A DNA stretch of 64,000 nt, from contig CACNIG010000001.1 of NCBI GenBank assembly GCA_902620455.1, forward strand, positions 1 through 64,000. The letters run 5' to 3'. The position numbers were made by a program, and so were the translations under genes. This document shows positions 44,236-51,374 of this stretch, one piece after another. How positions within the stretch are numbered: position 1 is the stretch's first letter; each line of letters begins with the position of its first letter. This stretch comes from an uncultured Bacteroidota bacterium. GTDB taxonomy: Bacteria; Bacteroidota; Bacteroidia; Flavobacteriales; Flavobacteriaceae. The notes below the pieces were generated by a model, which was not told the origin of the DNA, ran no database searches, and worked only from the letters and a program-made list of their open reading frames with translations.

Positions 44236-45114
44236 TTAAAATTGATGAAAACCAGCTGAAACAAATTCTAGAACAGTTGGAAGTGATTCACGCCAGTAAG
44301 TCCATGTATGAGCTCCATCTCTAACCCTATATTCATGATTGATCCCTTTATTGCTAAAGTCAATATGTAGTAAACTGCTATCTTCATATAAGTAGTCATC
44401 ATCTCCTGTATCAATAAACCATCTAACGGAATTTATCTTACTAAGAGGGATTTTATTAATCAGAATTCTAGGATGATTAAATTCTAATAAGGAATTTAAA
44501 TCTTTTTGAATAAAATCGAAATCATAATTATAGTTATAATTATTTCTAAAAATCCATTCAATAAATTTCTTAGGATCAGTTGGCCCAATTGCAGGGCTCA
44601 AAGGAGCAGCTGCTGAAAAGAGATCAGGTCTATGTAATGCATATATTAGAGTTCCTCCACCACCCATTGATAATCCAGAGATAGCTCTGAATCTTTTTTC
44701 TGATTTAATTCTATATTTTGATTCTACATATGGCATTAGCTCATTAAAAAAGAAATCCTCATAAAGCCAATTTTCAGAAGGTATATTAATATATCCTACA
44801 TACCCAGTATTTGCATCAGGCATAACAATTATCATGGGAGTTGCATCTCCATTAATAATAGATTCATCAGCAATTTTTTTTACCTCACCGAATTGGACCC
44901 ATCCAGTATGATCATCACCAAGTCCATGAAGAAGGTACAGAACAGGGTAGCTTCTAGATGATATCTCATAATCAGGAGGGAGATAAATAGAATATTTCCT
45001 TTCCATATTAAGAATCTCGCTATCCATTTTTAGATTATCAAATACTTGACTCTGAGCAAAAATGTAATTGAAAGAAATCAAAAACATTGTACATAGGCTT
45101 AAAATTTTTCTCAT
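44236..45114 (-). CDS. Exported alpha/beta-hydrolase esterase
   Basis: 292 residues, signal ending FNYIFAQS. Esterase-D/feruloyl-esterase-like fold: YPVLYLLHGLGDDHTGW (oxyanion region), IIVMPDANTGY, ISGLSMGGGGTLIYAL (nucleophile Ser in GLSMGG), WFIDTGDDDYLYED (Asp) and DGAHTWTYWRE (His). Likely cleaves acyl esters on sugars or phenolics outside the cytoplasm. Ends one base from the convergent YceI gene. Confidence 0.9.
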   Translation of the reverse strand: MRKILSLCTMFLISFNYIFAQSQVFDNLKMDSEILNMERKYSIYLPPDYEISSRSYPVLYLLHGLGDDHTGWVQFGEVKKIADESIINGDATPMIIVMPDANTGYVGYINIPSENWLYEDFFFNELMPYVESKYRIKSEKRFRAISGLSMGGGGTLIYALHRPDLFSAAAPLSPAIGPTDPKKFIEWIFRNNYNYNYDFDFIQKDLNSLLEFNHPRILINKIPLSKINSVRWFIDTGDDDYLYEDSSLLHIDFSNKGINHEYRVRDGAHTWTYWRESLPTVLEFVSAGFHQF

Positions 45115-45175
45115 GCATCGAATTTATAAAATATATACTATATTTAGTAATTAACTAATAAATCAATTTATAAAA

Positions 45176-45907
45176 ATGAAAAAAATTTTATTACTATTAA
45201 CACTATTTATTTGTGGTTCACTAACATCTCAAATAGCTGTTTTCCATCCAGTTCAAGTACCTGGAGATCAAGTGGAAACATTTGAAAAAATTCAAACTGA
45301 ATATGTACAAAAAATTGCACAGGATGCTGTCGATAAAGGCAATCTTGGTGCATGGGCACTTTTAAAAGCATTTAATTCTACTGAAGATGACTATAATTAC
45401 CTTTGGGTTCACTTTTATCAAGATGTAGATCAAGTTGTAGATAAGTTCAATTGGTGGGCTAACTCTGAGGAGGTTTTAGGTATCAAACCAGATATCCTTT
45501 ATGGAGATATTAATGCTAAGGCAGACAGAAGGTATTTCTACAAAATGGAGATGGCAATACCAAATTCAGCACAAGGCAAATGGGTTATTCTAAACTTTGG
45601 TAATCCAGACAATGTTAGTCAATTTTTAAAAGACTCAGAGAAAATTGTTATGCCTCATTTTGAGAAAATGCTAAATAAATCTGGTCTTCTAGGCTGGGGT
45701 GTTGCAACTAAAATAACTCCTCAAGGTAAAAACTCCCAAGGTGGTGATTATGCAACAGCTATGACATATGATGTCTATGACAATTTAAAAAATGTAATGT
45801 TACATATGGCTGGAAGCGCAGCAATTGAAGGCTTACCTATTGAGAAAATCTCTCCTGCTAACTTTTCAATTAGAGGGATATTTAGTGTTGTTACAGGAAC
45901 AGAATAA
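45176..45907 (+). CDS. Exported protein, probable double dimeric alpha+beta-barrel domain
   Basis: 243 residues with Sec signal (ending CGSLTSQ). Two similar halves can be seen: VFHPVQVPGDQVETFEKIQT ... LGAWALLKAF ... YLWVHFYQDVDQV, and GKWVILNFGNPDNVSQFLKD ... LLGWGVATKI ... ATAMTYDVYDNL. That strand-helix-strand-W rhythm resembles ABM/Dabb ferredoxin-like barrels. No catalytic residues known. First of four exported small proteins in one direction; ten bases before the next, which has the same layout. Confidence 0.65.
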   Translation: MKKILLLLTLFICGSLTSQIAVFHPVQVPGDQVETFEKIQTEYVQKIAQDAVDKGNLGAWALLKAFNSTEDDYNYLWVHFYQDVDQVVDKFNWWANSEEVLGIKPDILYGDINAKADRRYFYKMEMAIPNSAQGKWVILNFGNPDNVSQFLKDSEKIVMPHFEKMLNKSGLLGWGVATKITPQGKNSQGGDYATAMTYDVYDNLKNVMLHMAGSAAIEGLPIEKISPANFSIRGIFSVVTGTE

Positions 45908-45916
45908 TTAACTAAA

Positions 45917-46672
45917 ATGAAAAATATATTATACACATTCATAGCTCTATTTTTCTCAATTTCATTAAACGCTCAGTTTTACTGGACAAGTGAGCATGTA
46001 GAAATTAATGAAGGAATGGAAGAGGAATATGAGAAGTTTGAAGCATTTTGGGGTGTTGCTAAAGAGAAGGCAATAGCCGATGGTCTTCAAGCCGGATGGT
46101 CAATCTGGAAAGTTGACCCAAGTAGTAACGATGATAACCCTTGGGCAGATTACATTATTATAAATACATATCAATCCAAAGAGCAAATGGATGCAAATGT
46201 TGATTGGATGCAATTAATTCAAGATGCACATAAAGGGAAAACCAAAAGATCTGTAATCAAAAAATATATAAAAGAGAGTACAGACAATAAATATAGAGCA
46301 AGTTCTCGATCTTATACTATGCAAAGCATTTCTAATCTTTCCGAGGCAGGAAGAGATCCTTCAGCTCCAATTAATGCAACATATATAGGTATGGAAGCAT
46401 TAAATGATGACTATGTTGAATTTGAAAAACAATATTTCAGAGAACAACACAAGGGGAATAAATACTGGTGGGATTTATCAGAAATAGTTGATAGATCTGA
46501 TAATGCATATAAACCTATTACACATACCATTTTTGAAATCAATAAAGAAAATAATGGTTCTGGCTCGGAAGGGACTGAACAAACCTTTACTGACAAAATG
46601 ATGTCAAAATATGGATATGCTTCCCGTGAGATGCACGGATGGTTGCAACTTACACGTATCATGAAAAAATAA
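45917..46672 (+). CDS. Exported protein, distant paralogue of the preceding gene
   Basis: 251 residues, signal MKNILYTFIALFFSISLNAQ. Its first half follows the same pattern as the gene before (YWTSEHVEINEGMEEEYEKF, LQAGWSIWKVD, DYIIINTYQSKEQMDAN), and the second half (FEKQYFREQHKG; ITHTIFEINKEN; MHGWLQLTRIM) may be the second barrel unit. Probably arose by duplication. Function unknown; cotranscription with neighbours likely. Confidence 0.65.
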   Translation: MKNILYTFIALFFSISLNAQFYWTSEHVEINEGMEEEYEKFEAFWGVAKEKAIADGLQAGWSIWKVDPSSNDDNPWADYIIINTYQSKEQMDANVDWMQLIQDAHKGKTKRSVIKKYIKESTDNKYRASSRSYTMQSISNLSEAGRDPSAPINATYIGMEALNDDYVEFEKQYFREQHKGNKYWWDLSEIVDRSDNAYKPITHTIFEINKENNGSGSEGTEQTFTDKMMSKYGYASREMHGWLQLTRIMKK

Positions 46673-46693
46673 TTAACTCAAAACAATTTAAAA

Positions 46694-47206
46694 ATGAAAA
46701 AAATAATTTTAACATTAATACTTAGTTTCGCAATTATAAGTTGTGAAACTCCTTCTCAAGCAAACTCTGATTTTCCATTAGTAGTAGACTCTTCAAAATA
46801 CGAGGAAATAGCTAATGCATGGACTGATGCAGTAAATGCTCAGGATGTTGATCTTGCAATGTCATATTTCTCTGATGATGCAGTTTGGGCATTTCCAAAT
46901 GGAGTCCAGATTCAAGGAAAAGAAGCAATTGGAGATTTGATGCAAACAACATCATCTATATGGACATCTATTGAAAATAGTGAGGATACAAATTATCTAG
47001 CACTTGAGGGTACTAACGAAGCTGGAGAAGATTTCAAAGTCCTTCTAAGCTGGGGAGATGCAACATATTCTAATGAAGCTAATTCTGTTACCGTACCTTA
47101 TCATAATGTTATTTTCTTTACTGAAGATAACAAAATGAGTTTTCAAGGAGGATTTTATGACAGGACAAAGTTTGTTCAAGCATATGATGAGGATCCAATA
47201 AAATAA
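46694..47206 (+). CDS. NTF2/SnoaL-like lipoprotein
   Basis: 170 residues; lipoprotein signal MKKIILTLILSFAIISC. SnoaL-like core: IANAWTDAVNAQDVDLAMSY, FSDDAVWAFPNGVQIQGKEA and IGDLMQTT, typical of pocket-forming NTF2 cones. Could bind or isomerise a small ligand; no catalytic set visible. Followed by a strong terminator, closing the three-gene run that starts at 45176. Confidence 0.78.
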   Translation: MKKIILTLILSFAIISCETPSQANSDFPLVVDSSKYEEIANAWTDAVNAQDVDLAMSYFSDDAVWAFPNGVQIQGKEAIGDLMQTTSSIWTSIENSEDTNYLALEGTNEAGEDFKVLLSWGDATYSNEANSVTVPYHNVIFFTEDNKMSFQGGFYDRTKFVQAYDEDPIK

Positions 47207-47228
47207 CTTTAAATATTTTAATATAATT

Positions 47229-47256
47229 AAACCCCTGATTTACAGGGGTTTTTTTA
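47229..47256 (+). terminator. Terminator after the exported-protein run
   Basis: 9-bp stem AAACCCCTG / CAGGGGTTT, 5-nt loop, T-run of about seven. Confidence 0.92.
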
Positions 47257-47283
47257 TTTTTGAGAATAATAAAAAAATAAATT

Positions 47284-47805
47284 ATGAGAAAACTAGCTAT
47301 ATTATTAATAATTTTATTTGTTTCATGTCAGGCTCCAACTTCAGGTGTTAGTGAGACGGATTCAAATACTTTTGAACAAAATGTACAAACTATAAAAGAT
47401 ACTTGGATTCAAGGTTTTGAAGAAGAAAACTTAGAAAAAGCGATTTCTTTCATGGCAGATTCAATAAAATGGACAGGCCCTAATGGAAATACTGTAGGCA
47501 TGGAATCATTAAAGGAAAGTATTCAATACTGGATGGAGACATTTGATGAAATGACATATTCTGAAGGAGATGGCTTACCTGGAACAGATGTAGGTTTTTG
47601 GGGAGGAAACACATATCCGATATCTCAAGCAATGTCTGGCCCTAATAATGTTAGAATGTATGGTACTTGGAGTATGAAAAATACTGCAACTGGTAAAACA
47701 GCTAAAACAAAGCATTATGCAGTATTAACATTTAATGAGGATGGAAAAGTTCACACAGCTACTGAATATGCGTCTTTTGACGATGTCAGAAGTTCATTTG
47801 AATAA
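47284..47805 (+). CDS. NTF2/SnoaL-like lipoprotein, second copy
   Basis: 173 residues, lipoprotein signal MRKLAILLIILFVSC. SnoaL features: NVQTIKDTWIQGFEEENLEK, AISFMADSIKWTGPNGNTVG and MESLKESIQYWMETF. Related in layout, though diverged, to the lipoprotein just upstream. A terminator between the two genes and a terminator after it suggest its own promoter in the 47257-47283 stretch or read-through. Function unknown. Confidence 0.78.
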   Translation: MRKLAILLIILFVSCQAPTSGVSETDSNTFEQNVQTIKDTWIQGFEEENLEKAISFMADSIKWTGPNGNTVGMESLKESIQYWMETFDEMTYSEGDGLPGTDVGFWGGNTYPISQAMSGPNNVRMYGTWSMKNTATGKTAKTKHYAVLTFNEDGKVHTATEYASFDDVRSSFE

Positions 47806-47840
47806 TTGTTAATAATTAAATACAATGATTATAGCCAAAG

Positions 47841-47940
47841 AAGTAAAATCTTAATAGATTTACTTATTCGCTGATTCTAGCGAATATAAATTGGTTTATG
47901 GTTAATTAAAAGCCCTCAAGATTTATCTTGAGGGCTTTTT
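47841..47940 (+). ncRNA. Structured RNA candidate: three hairpins ending in a terminator
   Basis: Three stems in 100 bases: 47841-47865 (AAGTAAAATC with GATTTACTT, one bulge), 47866-47885 (ATTCGCT / AGCGAAT, 6-nt loop), and a 13-15 bp terminator at 47908-47940. This could be an independent small RNA or the 3' UTR of the lipoprotein gene ending at 47805. No promoter was identified, so the 3'-UTR reading is equally possible. Confidence 0.35.
47908..47940 (+). terminator. Strong hairpin terminator
   Basis: Stem AAAAGCCCTCAAG / CTTGAGGGCTTTT (13 bp, up to 15) with a 6-nt loop and T-run. It ends the lipoprotein transcript or the candidate small RNA. Confidence 0.92.
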
Positions 47941-48131
47941 CATATTGTCAAGATGACAAGTCTAAGACTATTAACCAATTATTTAGACAAGTCCAAATTA
48001 AAAAATATGCGCATTGAAAAATTATAATATGTAAAATAGTTATATACAACTTCTTAACAACAATACAATCACTTACAATCAAAAGTTTTCTAAAATCTAA
48101 TTCTAATAAACTCTATGAATATGGGGTATAA

Positions 48132-48148
48132 TTATCTAGAATAGATAA
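48132..48148. promoter_or_regulatory. Inverted repeat TTATCTA-GAA-TAGATAA
   Basis: Perfect 7-bp arms with a 3-nt spacer, 28 bases before a second, longer palindrome. Same 3-nt-spacer design as the repeat at 5431-5451, but a different sequence. Confidence 0.35.
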
Positions 48149-48175
48149 GAATCATTAGAATTTTTAAATATAGTA

Positions 48176-48193
48176 ATGTTATAATTATAACAT
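48176..48193. promoter_or_regulatory. 18-bp perfect palindrome resembling a Fur/Zur box
   Basis: ATGTTATAATTATAACAT is a perfect palindrome; with an extra G the symmetry continues outward to TAGTA/TACTA. Its core GTTATA..TATAAC is close to Zur-type operators known in Proteobacteria. It lies about 140 bases upstream of the RidA-like gene. Regulator and target are inference. Confidence 0.45.
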
Positions 48194-48331
48194 GTACTAT
48201 TTTATTTATTATTATATATTTTAAATTTATATAAATTCAATATTTATTGATTTTTTTTTTATTAAATTTTGCATTTTTTGTATTAAAATATAATATATAA
48301 TAAGTATATTACTGTATCAATAATACATATA

Positions 48332-48790
48332 ATGACACATATTTTAAAAATAAAAATTTTATCAACTTTGTTTTTATTTATTGGATGCTCGGACAGAGAT
48401 ATTAATGGTGCAGAATATTTTGTAAGTGAAATTTCTAAAGAACTCAACTTTCCTTTTTCAGATGCAGCCATAGTTGGAAATATAATTTATGTTTCAGGTC
48501 AAGTGGGTTCAAAGCCAGGAACTAGAAAGGTAGTCGATGGTGGAATTGGTGCTGAAACTATGCAGACATTAAATAATATAAAAAAGATCTTAAATGATCT
48601 TGGATCAAGTTCTGATAAAATTTTTAAATGTTTGTGTATGCTTGAAGACATTAATGATTATTCAGATATGAATAATGCATATACAGAGTTTTTTAATAGC
48701 AGGGATTATCTACCATCAAGAAGCACTTTTGCAGGATCAGGGCTTGCTCTTGGAGCTAAAATAGAAATTGAATGTTGGGCAACTAAGTAA
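48332..48790 (+). CDS. RidA/YjgF-family protein with a lipoprotein signal
   Basis: 152 residues. N-terminus MTHILKIKILSTLFLFIGC is a lipoprotein-type signal (Cys19), followed by a full RidA domain: FPFSDAAIVGNIIYVSGQVG, TMQTLNNIKKILNDLGSSSD, and the C-terminal PSRSTFAGSGLALGAKIEIE with the conserved Arg and Glu. RidA normally deaminates reactive enamines in the cytosol, so lipid anchoring outside is unusual. The upstream gap has two palindromes. Confidence 0.85.
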   Translation: MTHILKIKILSTLFLFIGCSDRDINGAEYFVSEISKELNFPFSDAAIVGNIIYVSGQVGSKPGTRKVVDGGIGAETMQTLNNIKKILNDLGSSSDKIFKCLCMLEDINDYSDMNNAYTEFFNSRDYLPSRSTFAGSGLALGAKIEIECWATK

Positions 48791-48793
48791 TTA

Positions 48794-48994
48794 CTAACGC
48801 TTTTGTTTTGCTGAAGACTCAGAAATCAATTCTGCAAGTAATTCATCAGCCTTTTCATCTGCCTCTGATCTTTTGTTAGAATCAAATTTCTTATAAACTG
48901 AAATAAAATGATTAGCTGTTTTTTTGCTAATTTTTTTTAGCAGCTGAGCTTCATGAACTCTTCTCAAGAAAATACTCTTTGAATTAAGTTGCAT
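48794..48994 (-). CDS. Small basic helical protein, unknown
   Basis: 66 residues, all predicted helical and charged (SIFLRRVHEAQLLKKISKKT; SEADEKADELLAELISESSA). No family recognised. It fills the space between the convergent RidA-like gene (four bases away) and an inverted repeat at 49034. Could be a real small cytosolic protein; evidence is only length, composition and fit. Confidence 0.45.
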   Translation of the reverse strand: MQLNSKSIFLRRVHEAQLLKKISKKTANHFISVYKKFDSNKRSEADEKADELLAELISESSAKQKR

Positions 48995-49033
48995 TGGTTT
49001 ATTGTTATTAACTAAAATAAGAAAAAATCTTTA

Positions 49034-49052
49034 TTATAAGACTATCTTATAA
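49034..49052. promoter_or_regulatory. Inverted repeat TTATAAGA-CTA-TCTTATAA
   Basis: Perfect 8-bp arms with a 3-nt spacer, 40 bases upstream of the minus-strand small gene at 48994 and about 50 bases downstream of the DUF5916 stop. It has no T-run, so it may be an operator or a weak hairpin. Confidence 0.35.
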
Positions 49053-49099
49053 ACAATTTAAATTTATTATTTTGAATTAAATTTCAATACACTTTCACA

Positions 49100-51331
49100 T
49101 TACTTAAACAGATACTGAAATTTAAGAAAGAGTTGGGTTTTGTTAACTCTATAATGAGGTGAGTTATAGTCTGTAAATTGATCGATATAATTCTGATTCC
49201 CACCTATGTAGAATATTGTATCTGGGTTAGGTCTCCATGAAATTAAAGGCTGAAAATAAAACTGTTTTGAAAAGTCATTATACTCAGATATTAGTCTTAA
49301 ATCTAACTCAGTATTAAATTGATATCTTAAATCAAGTCTACTTATGTAACCTTTAAACAAAAATTCATCAGAATTAAGTTTCTTCATTTCAGAATAACTG
49401 ATTGAGGGCCTTAGTCTAAAATTTTGGTTAAATGAAATCTCGGAAGATAAATTAATATTATTTGTCATACCTAATTCTGGAACTGCTTGTCTGTAAGCAA
49501 TATCTTTACCAAACTTGTAGAAAATTGAAAAATTAAAGAAATTAACAGGCTGTGACTCAATTCTAATCCAATGATTAATAAAATCTTTGAATTGAAATTC
49601 AAAATGAGATTTAATAAAATTATACTCATAGTTCCATAATATATCTGTGTTTAAAATGGTTAAAAGCTGAATATAAGATTGAAAACTTGATCTTGAAATA
49701 TCATTTAAAAAGCTATACTCAAAATCATGCCTTAAACTGATCCTATAACTTTTTAAATAGTCTTTCTCTGGAAAATCATAATAACTATGCCATAGTGTAT
49801 ATTTTTTTAAATTGTTAGTGGTAATAAAGCCTAGATCTGACCTAAAACCATCAGACATTTCAGTATACTGAATAAATGATCTCCAATTTCTAGTATCTCT
49901 TCTAATTGATGCAAAGATTGCATTCCCATTAATCTTTTCACCATCTAATTTAATTGAGTATTCACCGAATTTTTTTTCAGAATTTATCCAGTCTGCTATT
50001 GGCTCTTTATTTGAATTGAGAAATATTTCAAACTGAAATTTCCAGTTATCTGAGAAATTAAATAGACCATCTAACCCAAATAAATTTCCATATGCTCCAC
50101 CATCGTAAAACCGATTTGAGGCCAAAAGCCCAATTTGAGATTTCGAATTAAAAAAGTTTTGATACCTTAAGACATTTCCAAAGCTTTTACCTCCGATACC
50201 AGAATATGATTCAAACTGCGTTGGAACAAGATATGGAGTCTGCTCATCAAAGGCAGATAAAACATAAAGTCTTGATTTCCTACCTTGATTAAAAATCTTT
50301 GAGGCAAATGTTGGGTTATTTATTGACCTTGAATAAAATACTTCTAGAGAGTATGATAGTGCATCAATACCTTTGTTGAAGAAAGGTCTTTTCTCTTCGT
50401 AGTTAATTGCTGTTGGAGAATTAATATCAATTTTTGTTGCATCTGACTCAACCTGAGAAAAATCAGGATTAATGGTTCCTTCAACCGAAAGATTTTTATT
50501 TAATTCAAGATCAAAACCAATTCCATAATTTAATTCTGGATTTTCATAATTAAGCCTATCATAATATTTATCTCTTATACCTGAAATATTTGAACTTACG
50601 TATGGTAAAAAATTGAGTTTTTTTTCAATTTTGATATCATTTAAATTGATTACATGATCTAATAAACATAGTTGACAACTTGCGTTTAAATCTACTTTAC
50701 TTGTTGCGCTGACCTCTTCCTCATTATTAATGTCTTTATAAACACTGAAAATTTTTATTTTCCATGATTGGTCTTTTCCATTTGGAAAAGGAATTTCTGA
50801 GAAAGGTATAATAAACTCCAACTCATACCCTTCTTCGGTAATTCTTCCCAATGATTCAAAATTATAATTGACATTTCTGTTAACCTGCGGCTCACCTCCA
50901 AAACCTATTCCTGGAGTTCTTACAGCATCCATTTTACTTCCAGCAGAATTGGATACAATGATTATATGACTTCGGGCATCACCATAGGTATCAATAGCTA
51001 AACCTGTAATATCTCCTGTCCAAACTGTCATATCATCTCTTGATGTAACAGGTGACACTACTCTAATCCTTTCAGCTTTTACACCAACATAAAGAAAGGT
51101 TTCAGAGTAAGAAAAATAACCAACTGTTTTTAATGATGGGTCGGAATTGTATCCAGGACGTTCTTCATATTGAAGATTTATTGGTTCTGAACCATATATC
51201 TCTTTATCAGAAACAATACCATCTAAAAGAAACTCAGATTTGTCAATTTTAATAAGGTCAAGTTGTGTTTCTTGAGAAAAAATATTTCCAAAGCTAAGAA
51301 CAATAAAAAATAATATTAGTTGTTTTTTCAT
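49100..51331 (-). CDS. DUF5916 outer-membrane protein with N-terminal CBM9-like domain
   Basis: About 743 residues from ATG 51331 (signal MKKQLILFFIVLSFGNIFSQ); an ATG at 51349 adds six. The N-terminal domain has the CBM9-like pattern FLLDGIVSDKEIYGSEPINL ... FLYVGVKAERIRV, then the long DUF5916 region including NPDFSQVESDATKIDINSPT and YEEKRPFFNKG, and beta-barrel strands to the end (KTQLFLKFQYLFK). Usually thought to be an outer-membrane protein; function unproven. It follows its paralogue 25-40 bases downstream in one operon. Confidence 0.88.
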   Translation of the reverse strand: MKKQLILFFIVLSFGNIFSQETQLDLIKIDKSEFLLDGIVSDKEIYGSEPINLQYEERPGYNSDPSLKTVGYFSYSETFLYVGVKAERIRVVSPVTSRDDMTVWTGDITGLAIDTYGDARSHIIIVSNSAGSKMDAVRTPGIGFGGEPQVNRNVNYNFESLGRITEEGYELEFIIPFSEIPFPNGKDQSWKIKIFSVYKDINNEEEVSATSKVDLNASCQLCLLDHVINLNDIKIEKKLNFLPYVSSNISGIRDKYYDRLNYENPELNYGIGFDLELNKNLSVEGTINPDFSQVESDATKIDINSPTAINYEEKRPFFNKGIDALSYSLEVFYSRSINNPTFASKIFNQGRKSRLYVLSAFDEQTPYLVPTQFESYSGIGGKSFGNVLRYQNFFNSKSQIGLLASNRFYDGGAYGNLFGLDGLFNFSDNWKFQFEIFLNSNKEPIADWINSEKKFGEYSIKLDGEKINGNAIFASIRRDTRNWRSFIQYTEMSDGFRSDLGFITTNNLKKYTLWHSYYDFPEKDYLKSYRISLRHDFEYSFLNDISRSSFQSYIQLLTILNTDILWNYEYNFIKSHFEFQFKDFINHWIRIESQPVNFFNFSIFYKFGKDIAYRQAVPELGMTNNINLSSEISFNQNFRLRPSISYSEMKKLNSDEFLFKGYISRLDLRYQFNTELDLRLISEYNDFSKQFYFQPLISWRPNPDTIFYIGGNQNYIDQFTDYNSPHYRVNKTQLFLKFQYLFK

Positions 51332-51374
51332 AATAATACTTTGATACAAATGAATTAAAATAGTTTATTTCAAA

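Larger units (their letters stand above)
47941..48331. other. Gene-free AT-rich stretch with palindromes
   Basis: About 390 bases without a convincing reading frame. It holds two inverted repeats (48132-48148 and 48176-48193, listed separately), a small TTGTC/GACAA hairpin near 47946-47960 and long runs of A/T. It separates the SnoaL lipoprotein from the RidA-like gene and is the most structured intergenic region in the window. Confidence 0.6.
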
